A stretch of 64,000 nucleotides of DNA from Plicaturopsis crispa FD-325 SS-3. Taxonomy: Eukaryota; Basidiomycota; Agaricomycetes; Amylocorticiales; Amylocorticiaceae. Location of the stretch: positions 433,167 through 497,166 of the forward strand of contig KN832559.1 of the NCBI GenBank assembly GCA_000827205.1. Direction: 5' to 3'. Under the pieces are notes generated by a model. That model was given only the letters and a program-made list of their open reading frames with translations. It was not told where the DNA came from and searched no databases. The translations under genes were made by a program, and so were the position numbers. Positions 1-12,881 of the stretch are shown in pieces (the first letter of the stretch is position 1; every line of letters starts with the position of its first letter).

Positions 1-858
1 CAAGACCAAAAACATCCCCCGTTCTGACATATTCTTCACGACTAAGCTGAAGGCGAACCAGGGATACGCGGCTACTCAAAAAGCCATCGATGCGTCTCTC
101 AAAGAATGCGGGAAAATCGACCTGTATCTCATACACGGACCGCTGGGCGGCCCAAAAGCCCGGCAAGAGAGCTGGCGCGCCATATGTGACGCGCAAAGGG
201 ACGGGAAGTTCACGAGTATCGGTGTAAGCAACTTTGGACTGCGACACTTGGGCGAGTTCGTCGAGGCTGGTGTTCCCCTGCCTGTTATCAATCAAGTGAG
301 CATTTCAACGGTAGCAGTTTTGTAAAAAAATCCTCATCCTGATATTCAGATCGATCTCCATCCGTTCATGACAAGGACAAAGATCGTCGCCTTCTGCCGA
401 GAGAACAACATCGCGTTAGAGGTACGTCCCGAAATACTTATCTCAGTATGTTCCTGCTCTGACCCGAATCCATAAGGCATGGGCCCCGCTCGTCCGAGGA
501 TGGCGTTTTGACCATTCTTCTATTGTCAAGCTCGCACAAAAGTACTCGAAGGAGCCTGCCCATGTCCTGCTTCGTTATTCGCTGCAGAAGGTAGGATTGC
601 CCTTAATCCTTGTCAAAATCCGATTGCTCATTTCTTCTGTGCAGGGATATATCACGCTCCCGAAGTCGGCGCACAAGACCCGTATTATATCCAACACAAA
701 GATATACGATTTCGAGCTGTCCGATGCTGAAATGGATCATCTAGATTCACTCAACGAGGGTGCGCATTCTCCTGCAGTCTCTTGGTTTTGCCTGGGCCAC
801 TTAACCCGATTCTTCTACAGATTTGGTGACTGACTGGGATCCCTCTGACTGTCCCTGA
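1..858 (+). CDS. Aldo/keto reductase (AKR) family protein, 5' end outside the window
   Basis: The gene enters the window already in frame and ends with the stop at 856-858. It is an NADPH-dependent aldo/keto reductase, a cytosolic TIM-barrel enzyme that reduces aldehydes and ketones. Visible landmarks are FFTTKL (catalytic Lys), DLYLIHGP (catalytic His), SIGVSNFG and the late barrel segment PAHVLLRYSLQKGYITLPKS, which binds the cofactor. The tail reads LVTDWDPSDCP, a common end in fungal AKRs. I read four introns (about 296-349, 422-476, 591-644, 761-821), all short GT-AG. The N-terminal part with the catalytic Asp and Tyr lies off the window. The substrate cannot be told from sequence. The family call is secure; the subfamily is not. 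Confidence 0.9.
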
Positions 859-1556
859 TCCTAACAATAAAAATGTACTTGTCGCAGAAATAGTTGCAGC
901 GCTGTATATCCGAGCCCCACCATCCATCTGACCTGAATAGACCGGATTTGGTTCGAACCTTTACCAGTGTTACTCTCGCTCGCAATGCACCCAAGAGGAT
1001 CCTTGGACGGTGCGCATTCTCAACCTCATAATTCCTCGCGAGTCGGCAATCCAAGATATTGGTTTTCCTTGACCTTGATACCCGTTGTTTTGCGCACATT
1101 GCGTCGCAGCCTGAGGGGCAACTTATGGCTCTGTTTGTGAAATTTTCCTCATCCTGGCAACAGAAAAGGCTTACCAGTGTGCGCAGCCTACTGAAATCCG
1201 TAGTACCTCGACTGTAAGTAAGTACCACTGCTTGGCACCCGTGCCTCAATATCATATCCCCCTTTGATTAGAGCGACTGGTAAAGGTAGTATTTGGGTCG
1301 GAGATGAAAATGACGTAGATGCCGACGGCTGGGTTTAGTGGAGCAGACTGTTCTGGACGTCGAGAACGGTGCATGAACGATGGCTAACGTTTGTTCTGCC
1401 CATCCTCCAACGCTTTGACCAGCCGTGTTTCCTCTTCACGTCCCCCATGTCTGCCTGTTAATTCTCACCGTCGCACACACTTAATTGCCTGCTTGAACCC
1501 AACCTGAACGCAGTCTCACACAACGAAGCTGGACGCAGTCGCGGAGTCTCCGATTA
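859..1556. other. Intergenic, no gene seen
   Basis: About 700 bases between the reductase stop and the histidine kinase start. It should hold the reductase 3' UTR and the kinase promoter. A 146-codon open stretch on the minus strand has no family resemblance and overlaps the reductase end, so I do not call it. Confidence 0.5.
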
Positions 1557-4500
1557 ATGGAAGATCACACCCCAGCAGAGGATCATGGGGTGTCTGTATC
1601 GTCGTTTGCGCTCAATGGCAGCTCTCTCGCAATTCCTCTCGCGAAAGCCGCTCAGGGACAGGCATTGCTCTCCTCGAATTCGCAGCTAACGCTCCAAGCT
1701 AAGCGAAGTAGGAGGCAACTCAGGCCATCCACAGCCCCTCCGAAAGAGGAGAAATCCGACATTATTCCCTCTGCGCCGCCCGGCCTAGGAATACTTTCCG
1801 AGGCGTCCTCGAGAGCGTCCCCGGCGAACGAACCGATTTTAGGATCGCAGTCGCAGGGACGGGCAGATCGGTCGCGTGAAGATGATATGCACGATGCACT
1901 TTGTGCACTGACTGCGGATGTCTCGCGTCCTGACCTGGGCAAGTCGTCGCTGCAATTTTACTCATTTTGTGTTACTCATCTCTTACGTTTGCGATAGGGA
2001 TTTTGCCGTCGCCATTCGAGCCTCCCGCGAGCGAGGAATCTGGCGGCAACCTATCATTAGATTCGCGGACAGAAAGTGGCGAATCTGACTATGACTGGGC
2101 GTCTTTCATCACTGCATACTCCTGGGGCAGGTGGGACCCACATAGGACGCCAAATCCCCCGCGCTCGCATCTTTCTCCGCCTCCTCATTACCTTTATCCG
2201 CTCTCTGAGCCCGCTTCAGCTTCCCCAGGGCGCATGGATGGTCGCTCAATGGAATCTTCGCCCAAGACCGATGCTCTTCGGTCGTCGGCCCCGTGTGCAC
2301 CGGTAAGCCCAAACGAATACGAGGATCGCCGCTTGGAGAATCTCCCTGTGGCCACATCAAATCCTTCTTCGCCTGTCTCTGCAGAAACTTCACGGTCCTC
2401 AATGACTCTCAAACTTCCCTCGCACCGAATGCGAAATTCTTTTGCAGACCTTCGGTCTTCCGGAGGTAGCGGTAGTCCGAACGCCCTTCACCTTCCTGTG
2501 GACCCTTTCACTTCGTCTTCTTCCAACTCGGACCTTACGACCGCAGCAGCCACCATGCGATGGGCCGCGGCTCGCGTCAACCTCTCTCCTCTTGCGCTAC
2601 CTTCCCCTGAACACGAGCTTACGGACCCCATGCGCGGTGTCACAGCCGCCATCCCCGGCTCACACCCGATGGATATTATGATTCACCCTGGCGAGCCTAT
2701 GACGCCGGGTGGTACCCGCCGTACGCGCCTCACGACATTTTGGCAAGGAACCCAAGATGTCGAGGAAAACGACAATAGCGGCCGGCTCTCCACGATCGAG
2801 GCAAGTCCCCCCGTCTCACCGCACGACTCTACTGCTGGCACCTCTCTTGCGGGCGATATTCCCGACGACCTCAGAATAGCACGGCATAACATGCCTCTAC
2901 CAGCCTCAGCGCCCCTAATGCACGCCAGTGACTCCCAGCCAGGAGAGTACTTTTCTACAGACCATGTGCTCAGCGAGGAAAAGCTGGCCGCACTCCGGGA
3001 AAAAGCTGTTGTTAGCAGACGGATCTCCGTGTCTAATGTCGAACAAACGTCTTCCGTTCCAGCGCTTCCACGCCGCGTCTGTTTGACGCGCCAAACATCG
3101 TCGCCATTGCCCGGTTCTTCCACAACTGAGCAGCGCATTCCTGGCGGCAGAGTCGCGTCCGAGAATATAACAGTAATCAAAGGCGGTCGTGCTGCAAAAG
3201 AGGAGCAAATGTTCCTGGAACTTGGCTTTCTCGCTCCTCCTAATCCACAAGACGAGCTCGAGAGACGAAGGGCACTGTATAAGTAATACGGCTGCCTTCC
3301 TTCGATTGACGTATCACTCATATCCAGCGTTCCGTTGCAGGTTCAACATCTGGAACACAGGTCCAGACACCAATTTTGATCGGATCGCTCACCTTGCGAA
3401 ATTAGTGTTCAGCACGAAGGGCGTGTTCATATCGTTGATTGACGGGAATGAACAGTCAGTCTCCTCCACTTCATACTTGTTAAAGCCATCTTAAGCGCTC
3501 ATTGATTATTAGGTGGCTCAAATCAGAATGTGGGCATATCATGTTTAACATTTTCTTGCTGACCACTGACGCATGCTTCAAAGGGGGCATGGCGTCACCG
3601 AGTCATCAGCGGATACATTCGTTTTGTGCTCATGCTATACTTCAACGGTAAGCTTCCGCGTGCCACAGCTCATGAGTTATGCTAAATGCGAAGCACGTTC
3701 AGGGGTGACGAACCAATGGTTGTTTTGGACACAGCGCAAGATTGGCGCTTCGCTGCTAATGTAATGTACACCCGTTCATGCGTCGTCGTCCGTCACTGAC
3801 ACCCGTCAATAGCCGCTCGTCACGGATGCACCCCATATCAGATTCTACGCGGGTGCACCATTACGAACGCAGGAAGGCTACAATATCGGAAGGTCGGACA
3901 TATATTGCAGTGCATTGTTTTACTTTCCATGTCCACTCACGAGAATCTACAGCTTAGCAGTAATTGATGATGCACCTCGTCAGGATTTTACCCCACGGCA
4001 GCGACATACACTCAAGGAATTTGCTGTTCGTGAGAGTTTGCTTTGTTCTCCTTCCATAGTACCTGTTAGCTTATGACACTTGTGATGCGCAGGCAATTGC
4101 TATGCGAGAAATGGAACTTTGGCGCGACAAGGTAAGGTTCGACTTGGTTTCGGCAGCACATGTGCTTAACCTCCCTTCTATGCTACCGTAGATCCAACTG
4201 CGCATTCGAGATCGCATCCAAAATTCCATGGAGCAGTTTAGTCGCGAATGTCTCGAGATCGACACGGAGGCGCAAGCTCAGCACAAAGAGGACAGGCCCG
4301 ATCTCGTTGTGGGCGCCTCTATGGACAAAGTATATGACCGCGCTGCCAAGCTCGTCAAGCGCACCCTGGATGTCGAGGGTGTCATCGTCATGGATGTATC
4401 GCACTGCGAGGTCCTCGAGACCATGTCTGCCGAAGGATCCGTCTCGGTGGTGATGCATTACGGTGACTCGCAAAAGGAGAAAACCATGCGCTCGCTAACG

Positions 4501-7500
4501 GTGGACGAGTACACGAAGTTGAATGCATTCTTTGAGCGGAACCCGGACGGTAAAATATCCGAGGGAATCGTCCCGCCTAGCTTCCGGGGGTTCCTACCGA
4601 CCCACATTCAATATGCACTCAGTAAGTGGTATCGTCTTCCCACAGCGTTATGTCGTTTTGACCGCTACTTGTAGCTGTCCCGATCTTCAATATCGACAAA
4701 CGGCCATTTGCTTTACTTTGTGCTTACAATGCTTCCGATCACACGAAGCGCTTCGTATGTTGCACAACCTAGAATCGCTGGTTCCGACTTCTGACGACTT
4801 GCTACAGTTGGAGGGCCACGAATTATCCTATTTGCGAGCGATTGGCGTCATCATCTTGTCCGCCGTTTTGAAAAGGCGTATGATCCTTGCAGACAAGGCG
4901 AAAAGTTTGTTCATCTCCAAGTGAGTCGATTGGTCTGTAGAGATGATTGTTCGCGTGCTCACTCTTGGTACGCAGTATCTCGCATGAACTGCGGACACCT
5001 TTACACGGGGTATATCTCTTGCTAGATCAGGTATCTCATTGTATCAAGCTGACCATGCGATTCACAGATCTTGGCAGCGGCCGAATTGTTGACAGAGACT
5101 CCTCTCAATCACAGCCAGATATCCTTCCTACAAACCGTTCAGGCTTGCGGGACCTCTCTGGTTGAGACAGTCAACCACGTGCTCGACTTCACCAAGCTCA
5201 GTGGTAACTCGAAGTCTGGTGGCGTTGATAATGTGATCGTTCCAACCAAGTCAGTCAATTTTGTCTTCTTCAGCCTGCCATTCTAAGCATGTCCTTATAT
5301 GTTATAGGGTTGACCTGATGCAACTAGTCGAAGAGGCTGTGGATGGCTGTTGGATTGGGCACCGGGCAAGGACATCAGTCCTGCCTGACTCTGAGATTGG
5401 CAGCGTTTATTCGCCACCTGCTCATTCCGGGCAGTTCAAGCCCGTCACGCCTCCGAAGAAAACTCATGTGGAGACCGTTGTCGATGTTGGCCGTCGACCG
5501 GAGGTAAATAAAAGGAGATCAAATTCATGTCCATACGAACTCACTTACTGTATCCAACCAGGGCTGGACCGTGATGTGCGAGAAAGGCGGGATGCGGCGT
5601 GTCCTAATGAATTTGTTTGGCAATAGCCTGAAGTTCACGTCGGTGCGTAAGCTTCCACTGCCGTGTGATGCCGTCGGCTAAACTTTACGAAGGACGGCTA
5701 CGTTCATGTCGGTCTGCGTCAAATACCTTCGACTGATGATGTACCTCCCAACAAGATCAGGATCGAGCTTTCGGTCTTGGACTCTGGGAAGGTACGCGTC
5801 CATGTCGTGACACGCTCAAATACAACTCTGATAAGGTCATGTGCTGCAGGGTATCAGTCAAAATTTCTTGAAGGTATATAATCAATATCGAGTTGTTGCG
5901 AAATCTTCGGTCTGACTGTCCTCACATTATAGAACCAGCTGTTCCACCCTTTTTCACAAGAGAATCCACTTCAAACTGGTACCGGGCTAGGACTCGCTAT
6001 TGTCAACAGCATTGTCCGCTCGGAAAGCGTTGGTGGCAAGGTCGACGTTTGGAGCGAGGAGGGCGTCGGCACGGAAATCAAGATCCTGTTTTTGGCCGAG
6101 GTCGTACACTGTGATAACGCGGTCAACGAAAACGACCAATTCAAGTTGGAAAATTCCGCCCACCCCCCGTCCGTTTCGCTGGTTGGATTCGACCACAATG
6201 ATCGCGGTGTCCATCTTTTGCATGGCACCATCTCTACATATCTCATCACTTGGTGGGGCTTCAATGTCCGCTCTGAGAACGAGGAATATGGCGATATCGT
6301 CATCGTCAACGAGGACCCGGCCGTCGTAATACAGGCAGCACAACGCCGCGATATCAGTCGACCGTTCATCATTCTTTCCTCGCACCGAGGCAGCCCGCAA
6401 GTGATGGCTGTAGCAAGCGAGTATGAGCGGGTTGGTGGCTTCTGCCGCATTCTTTACAAACCTGGCGGCCCTTCTCGTCTGCGGGCAGTCCTCAAGCTCT
6501 GCTTACATGCGCTGAATATCGGGCACTCCCAAGACCCCTCCCCGAACCCACAATCGCCCCCTGCTTACGATACACCGGAGTCCGTCTATAATGCCGATGA
6601 TCCTGGTGCCTTCGGGCTGTCTCGGCGGAACTCCGATCTAGCTGAGCCACGCCCTCCATCCCGACCGCCCATGAGTCCACGCGCGGCCACTATCCATCCT
6701 ATCGGAGCCTCCTGGAGTACCCTGACGTCGACACAGGAGAAGGACGAGTCGGAAGATGAGCCGGGATCGCCAGGCCAGGAGAAAAGTCTATCCGGATCTA
6801 CTATATCAGTAGGGTCCGGCGGTACTCTTTTGAAGTCTTCGGTCGGCACTCTCGATGTAAAAGAGCGGAGTAACTTCCGCGTCCTAGTTGTGGAGGATAA
6901 TAGCATCCTCCGTAATTTGCTGTATGTTGATTTGGTCTTTCATCTACCACTGAGTCTAACACTTTCACACAGGGCAAAATGGCTGACTACTAAGGTTCGG
7001 AACTTGCTGCGTATCTACGTAGTGACGTGCTCAACCACTCAATAGGGTTATGATTTCCGAGATGCTGTAGATGGGCGTGACGGCGTCAACGTCTACGCCA
7101 AGCAGGGCCCGTTTGAGTATGCATGGCAGTACCACGTTCAACAATGCGTTCACTCATGATTTCTGTAGTGTCGTTCTGCTGGACCTGTCTATGCCGGTTC
7201 TTGACGGTGCGCTTACAGGTTTCTACTTGTTCATTATGTTCTAAACAGAATGCTTTTAGGTGTGGGCGCGACCGTGGAAATACGTCAAATTGAGTCTTCG
7301 CGGGGGAGAGACGCGCCCAAGAATCCAAAAGGCGGCTCAACTCGAATCTTAGCCTTAACGGGCATGTCGTCGCTTGAGGACAAGCGACGAGCGTTCGAAG
7401 CAGGTGTGGACGGCTAGTATGTCTCTCCCGTTGCCCGTTATTTCCTGTCGCTCATGAGCCAACAGTCTGGTGAAGCCCGTGGCGTTTAAGACACTGGACC

Positions 7501-7529
7501 AAATGTTTCACAAGCTTGGCGTATCATAA
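1557..7529 (+). CDS. Hybrid histidine kinase with GAF region, HisKA, HATPase and C-terminal receiver
   Basis: A multi-exon two-component sensor kinase. The first ~550 residues are Ser/Pro-rich and low complexity. A GAF-like region follows, seen as FNIWNTGPDTNFDRIAHLAK and then LVTDAPHIRFYAGAPLRT. The H-box is NISHELRTPLHG, with the phospho-accepting His codon at 4983-4985. The ATPase part shows an N-box (LMNLFGNSLKFTS), G1 (VLDSGKGIS) and G2 (GTGLGLAIV). After a linker that resembles a degenerate receiver comes a true receiver: VLVVEDN, the phospho-acceptor Asp in VVLLDLSMPVLDG, LALTGMSS and the Lys in YLVKPV. All catalytic residues I can place are present, so it should autophosphorylate and feed a His phosphotransfer protein. 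No membrane span is seen, which suggests a soluble sensor. The first intron (1939-1997) looks GC-AG. The signal sensed is unknown. Confidence 0.93.
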
Positions 7530-9225
7530 CACCGACATTCATCTAATCTGGACTGTACATAGTCGACATTTGCATCCCACCCACCGTACTATCGCTTACA
7601 TCGCATCAAGGTCTTCGTCACGCATCATTCCATTCCGTTCTCTGATAGGTCTCCAGTCGTTTTTTCTTTTTGTGCTATGTCTTTACCAGTCCTTGTGTAT
7701 GATCACGCCCGGATTTTCTTTCTATCGATATCACCATCCTCACTTCCTCTCCATCTCTCGGGTTCTGCTGCTTCTTGAATGTATCCTTAATGGTTGATTG
7801 TTCTTGCGAGAAACTTGGTGTGGGTTAAGTAGCGAGGAATTTTCGTCACTGCTCATGTATGAGATGCAATTGCGTTCACCGGGATGCCTTGCTTGATTCT
7901 CAGACTTACAAGTGTGTACTTACTTTCTAGGTAGCCACATGTGGCTAAGATTGTTTGGTAACAGCAGCAAGACCAAACAACGCCTACGACAATCGAAGCA
8001 TCGAAACTTTCTTGACACGAGAATGAACAGTTGTAAAGGATCCCGTTGTCAGCACGCGGCCCATAAGACATAGCTCTACAGATGCAGGATGTCTCCGTTT
8101 CCTACTCATCTTACACTATCGAGCTCATTACAGACAACATGTTCTGCCAGCACTACGAAATTGTACGAATGCGTTGAGGTACTGCTGAGATTGGGAGATG
8201 CGATAACCAACAGGTCCATCCCAAATATCTCCCACGTACAGATGAGTAATGGAAAAAGCAGGTGGACATGCACATACGGAAGAAAAATATGAATAGGCGA
8301 CGTAGCGCAATAACGGTGCTCCTCCAGAATGGGATAGAGAAGGAAGACGGTATGCGAAGCATTGATATGGGTTTCCATGATGGATCGCATTGCATCGGTG
8401 TGGCCACTGCAGGTCAAAGAGCGCAGTCGAGGCGCAGCTGCCGAGCCTGACTGCAGGACCGAAATCGCAAGTGCACTGAGGTCATCCGCTTCAATGATAA
8501 GATACGCTACGCGCCCAAGATGCACAGGTAGCACACCCACCAGCTTGCACGTACGAGTGAGGCTCCGTCTATATGGAACGCGTTGGAGAGCACAGCCGGC
8601 TCCAGAGCGTGTTATCCGCCCGTCATCCACAACTGAGATATGCCGATGGGAAATTCGCGCCACCATGTGCAAACGAAAGACAACGCAGTACGGAACGGTG
8701 GGTCAAAAGAGTGTGGTCCGAGGCATGACTAGCTTGGACAATCGAGGCGATATCCTGTCCGGGAACTGGCTGCCAATGGACGACTGATTGGAATCTGCAC
8801 TGCCATTTGTAATCGCGTGCGGAAAGCAGTGGGTGAATGTGTTCCAAGAGCCTGCGACGATGATGCTTGACGAGGATCATTTGCTGGAACGAGCCTGGGT
8901 TTTTGAAGAGCTGGAGAGCCTTCAGAGCACGCGTACCACCCAACAAAACCCACGGAAAACGCGAGACACGGTCTGATGCTGCGCAATATTTTCGGCAATG
9001 AACCAGAAAGTGAAGTCGATCGTCGAAAGTAGAGCAGGCCAGATGAGAGCCAGAGACAAGATGGTACGAAGAAGAGAGGACGCAGGCCAAATATCGCCGT
9101 AACCAATGGAGATAAAGAGTCGGACACTGCCGACGCGCCAAGTAGGTCCACTGCGGGCGCGTCAGGGTCGTGTCTCGGACGCGTTGTCTTGCATTTCTTC
9201 ATCGTCACAGCCTATTTTCTTGACT
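7530..9225. other. Gene-poor interval with unresolved minus-strand open frames
   Basis: About 1.7 kb between the kinase and UNG. Minus-strand frames stay open at 8106-8672 (188 codons), 8623-9141 (172 codons) and 8729-9208. One minus frame just 5' of UNG (about 9145 down to 8920) reads like hydrophobic protein (LFISIGYGDIWPASSLL, LALIWPALLSTIDFTFWFIA) but lacks an ATG and runs into a stop. I could not join these into a credible spliced gene or recognise a family. It may hold a minus-strand membrane protein gene divergent from UNG, a decayed gene, or nothing. Confidence 0.35.
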
Positions 9226-10995
9226 ATGGACTCGTCTGAGCGCGTCGTATACCTGGAAGACTTGGAAATCAAGCGGGTATCGAAGGACACCGAGGATGGC
9301 GACGTCGCGCCCGCGTCGAGCCAGGGCTCTACCTCCAGCGCCACGAAAGCGCCTACCAAAGGCGTCAAAAGACAACAGACGTTGATGGATATGTTTCCTG
9401 GATCCGCCAGGTCTTCTTTCAACGCGCCCGCTGCAAAGAAACTGAAGCTGTCCTCGTCGAGCACAAGCGTGACCACTACTACTACGAGCTCGGCGATGGC
9501 TGCTACGAGCACCGCGGTCTTCGGAACGCAGCGTTTGAACTCAATTCCGTTCTCCCTTTCTGCATTCCAGGATTCGCTCAGCCAGGAGGAACGAAATTTG
9601 TTGGCACTCGAGTGCGATGTAATGGGCAAAGTCTGGTAAGCACTATTTGTAATTTCTAGTGAGTACGAGCTGATTTCTTTCAGGCTGAAAGTTTTGAAAG
9701 ACGAGATCAAGAAACCGTATTTTCTTCAGCTCAAACGGTTTCTTTGGGAGGAAGGCGTACGAGGCGCTAATGACAGCGACATAAACCTCAAGGTGTACCC
9801 TCCGCGTGAGCACTCTAAAAATTGTGTCATGCGACCTGATCTTGGTTTAACTCACTGTCGGCGGAAATCATACAGCTAATGAGATCTACTCCTGGTCCAA
9901 CACGCCTCTGGGTAAGGTCAAGGTCGTTATTATTGGCCAGGACCCATATCATGGCCGCGGTCAAGCGCACGGTAAGAATTCTCGGTGTGGCCAGCCAAAG
10001 AATGCAAGATCATGCTAAAATGACTCGGGATCTTCCACCCCATAGGTCTATCTTTCTCAGTGCCACCGAATGTCTCGGTCCCACCGTCCTTGAGAAATGT
10101 ACGTGGCATTTTTTTGACCGCACCAACTTTCGTAATAGACGGCTGAACGGAACGCAGATATACGCTGAAATCAAAGCCGAATACCCTGAGTTTGAGCCAC
10201 CCAAGCACGGGTATGTAGAAATATACCCACAGACCGAACTGGGGCGCTAATGCATCCCTCGTTCTAGAAACCTGTCCGCCTGGGCATCGAACGGCGTTCT
10301 TCTTCTCAACGCGTGTTTGACCGTCAGGGCAGGCGAGCCTGCCTCCCATTCATCGAAGGGGTGGGAAACATTCACAGACAAAGGTATCGACTGTACACCG
10401 TTTCACACGAGCTTTGGGTGTTTGTTAACCTTTGCTCGTGCAGTGGTCGACGTAGTCGACAAGTACGGCGGTGCAAATCTTGGCGATAGGAGTGGATTCG
10501 GCAAAGGAGTAGTATTCATGGCATGGGGGTGTGTTGGATCCACTACCTTGTTTGACTCTCGATTATCTCAACGATCATCTCCGACCCAGGGCATTCGCCG
10601 CGAAACGGGTCGCTAAATTGGATGAGGTCCGTATTTTTCCCGCCGTTATCTACCGGCAAAGTGCTGGTGATTCAATGCTCATCTTTACGACAATGGGATG
10701 TCGACTAGAACAAACACCTCATCTTGACCAGTGCGGTGAGTCGCAAGAGAAGTACCCTTTATGGCACGAGGACTCATGACGTTTGTCACCACCCTGTTAC
10801 CCATACAGCATCCATCACCTTACAGTGCTCATAAAGGTACATGCTCCATTACATCCGCTTTGGATAGGGAACGTGCACTCATCCCGCCACTTCTGGACAG
10901 GTTTCCTGGGGAACGGGCACTTCAAGGCTGCAAACGACTGGCTCGAGAAGAAATATGGCGCCGACGGATGTGTGGACTGGTGTGGATTGAGTTGA
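9226..10995 (+). CDS. UNG1: Uracil-DNA glycosylase (family 1)
   Basis: Removes uracil from DNA, the first step of base excision repair, in nucleus and/or mitochondria. The water-activating motif is intact as [20 protein letters not shown] (exons near 9910-10060). The Leu-loop motif reads [10 protein letters not shown] (near 10809). The uracil pocket is seen in [14 protein letters not shown], and the protein ends [20 protein letters not shown]. The N-terminal tail carries [10 protein letters not shown], which aligns with the PCNA-binding motif of mammalian UNG2 (QKTLYSFF), followed by a Lys/Ser-rich stretch ([11 protein letters not shown]) that could act in nuclear import. ATG 9226 is chosen because it opens [17 protein letters not shown]; an earlier in-frame Met at 9106 adds an unconvincing extension. 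About eight short introns are inferred. A splice-made mitochondrial form cannot be judged from sequence. Confidence 0.95.
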
Positions 10996-11763
10996 CGGTT
11001 CAATGTCTAGAACTTGACGGCTTTGGCAGCCGTATAGCCTTATGCCATACCCTGATAGCCCCATCACTCTCTACGGGCTCCGCAACATGCACGAAACGCG
11101 TGTGTGCCCGCGTGCACCTAGATCACCCCTTTATTTTGGATGGCAGCTAGTGCACCGCATCAGAGTCAATGGATATTGTCGGTGTCTACAATGCCTGCGT
11201 CCCAATCCTGAAGCGTTGTTATCCACAAGTCTCGAATGAGCTAGGCAGAGCAGGCGCTCCTGCACAAGCATCGACGTCAAATTATTGGTATTTTTGTGTT
11301 TAAAGTTGACAATTCGGTTGCCGATGGGACACAGCCTCGGAAAACATCTACCAGGTAAGGCGAAATAGGTGTGACGCGGAGTTACTTGGCGAGCTTCGCT
11401 CGATCCTCCCGCTGCCACGGGCGACAGTTCCTGACCAACGCGCGGCGACAGAGTGGGGACAAGAGCAGCCTGGAGACGCAACATAACCGCATAAAAATCC
11501 ACCGCTGGCAAAACAAAAAATATGCGACAGGAAAAGACACTAGTTAGAGTTGATATATGGTACCGTCCTTTGATACAGTAATGGGCCTATGGATGAGTGC
11601 GGACGTTACGGATACATCAGATGAGTTGACTGTCCAAGCGAAGAGAAAAATGCACTCGAGTATGTGAGGAGCGGCGTCTAGCCATTGAGGGGTAGGTGTA
11701 GGAGGGAATGCCGTCCTTGACCAAAAGAATTAAGAATCAAGTGTAGAGCGACGAGCTGTTTGG
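10996..11763. other. Convergent 3' region between UNG and bZIP genes
   Basis: About 770 bases between two convergent stops. I see only the expected 3' UTRs and no RNA gene, repeat or coding frame that I can support. Confidence 0.5.
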
Positions 11764-12881
11764 TCAAGCCGGGTGAATTCCTTCGTAGCCTTGACGATGA
11801 TGAGGGCTGGCCACAGGCCCGTGAGGATTTTGTAGTCGAGGCGAAGAGGAAAGACGGATGCCCTGCGCGAGCTCCTGGGGGCTCGGTAGATGGATATATT
11901 GGTTATTCAGCAGCCGGTATCCTTGCGGATCCGTGCTCGAGCGTCGATGCAGATATTGCTGTTGCCCTATCGCATCATCGCGAGACGGTGCCGGGTAGGA
12001 GGGGTGGGCATGGCTGGGCATCGATCCGGATTCATGGTGGGTAGAGAATGGCGGCGCCGAGTACACATATTGCTGGTGCATCTGCGGCTGGGGCTGATGC
12101 AAATCCCCGCGCGCACTGTATGAGTGCCCGTACTGGAGATTCGGCGGCCTTGCCAGGGACTCGGGATACCCGGATTGAATGGGAGGCATATGAATGCGAT
12201 TGACAGGGTCGTCATATGGGTACTGTTGTGAATTGGGTCTGCGGATAGAGGAGTTTGTCGAGGTAGGAAGGGGGTAGCACGTCGAAGACGATGGGAGCGA
12301 AGAAGACATGCCTCCGATATGAGAGTCATCATCCGGGTCGTCCTCCATGACTAGGGCGTGATCCCATTGTGGACCATCCATGGAGTGCGGCGACGGACGC
12401 ATGGATCCCGTTACCGTGGAGGGTGAAAATGACCCAGTGCTCGTCGATGACTCGGGGCTGGAGCCTGTATGGCTCGTGGTGGGTGTAAAGGGCTCTCCGC
12501 GGTCCTCAAAGTCGCGCGGTTTGTCTTTGCCTGTCGGCCCTTTTCCGAGTGGCGGTCTGTGCGCTGGTGGAAGGTTGAGTGCAGCACGCAGACAATTATT
12601 CTCCTCCTCTAATTCGGAGACTCTGTCCTCCAATGCCTGGAAATAAGCCGAGCCACACGCGTTTAATTTCGGATGACCCTCCCCGACCATTGGAAATAAT
12701 TACCTGCAAGTGGGCAGCGCGTCGGGCGCGGAATGCACGCTGAACGTCGCGAGCTCTGTATATTCCATTCCAAATGTCAAATTCACCTCCATAGAATGGG
12801 ATCGCGCTAGAAGATTACTGACCTATTAGGTGGCAAGTTATCGTTCCTTTTACGACCACGCTTGGAGGTGGACGACGACAT
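11764..12881 (-). CDS. bZIP-type transcription factor with atypical basic region
   Basis: Three exons: 12881-12823, 12755-12704 and 12636-11764, giving a predicted 327 residues. Exon 1 opens MSSSTSKRGRKRND, a likely nuclear signal. Exon 2 gives the basic region ARDVQRAFRARRAAHLQ. Exon 3 begins the zipper ALEDRVSELEEENNCLRAAL and then runs as a disordered Ser/Pro/Gln/His-rich tail. The QRAFRxR core resembles the Yap/Pap1 class, but the asparagine normally eight residues before the core arginine is alanine here. Splice sites and phase agree exactly (exons 1+2 total 111 nt). It should act as a dimeric DNA-binding regulator in the nucleus, but its DNA site may differ from canonical AP-1/Yap sites. 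Targets are unknown. Confidence 0.85.

Noticed and set aside
9106-9225. Longer UNG start at 9106
   Set aside because: The added residues (MEIKSRTLPTRQVG...) have no mitochondrial-signal or family character clear enough to prefer over ATG 9226; an alternative mitochondrial start is possible but unsupported.
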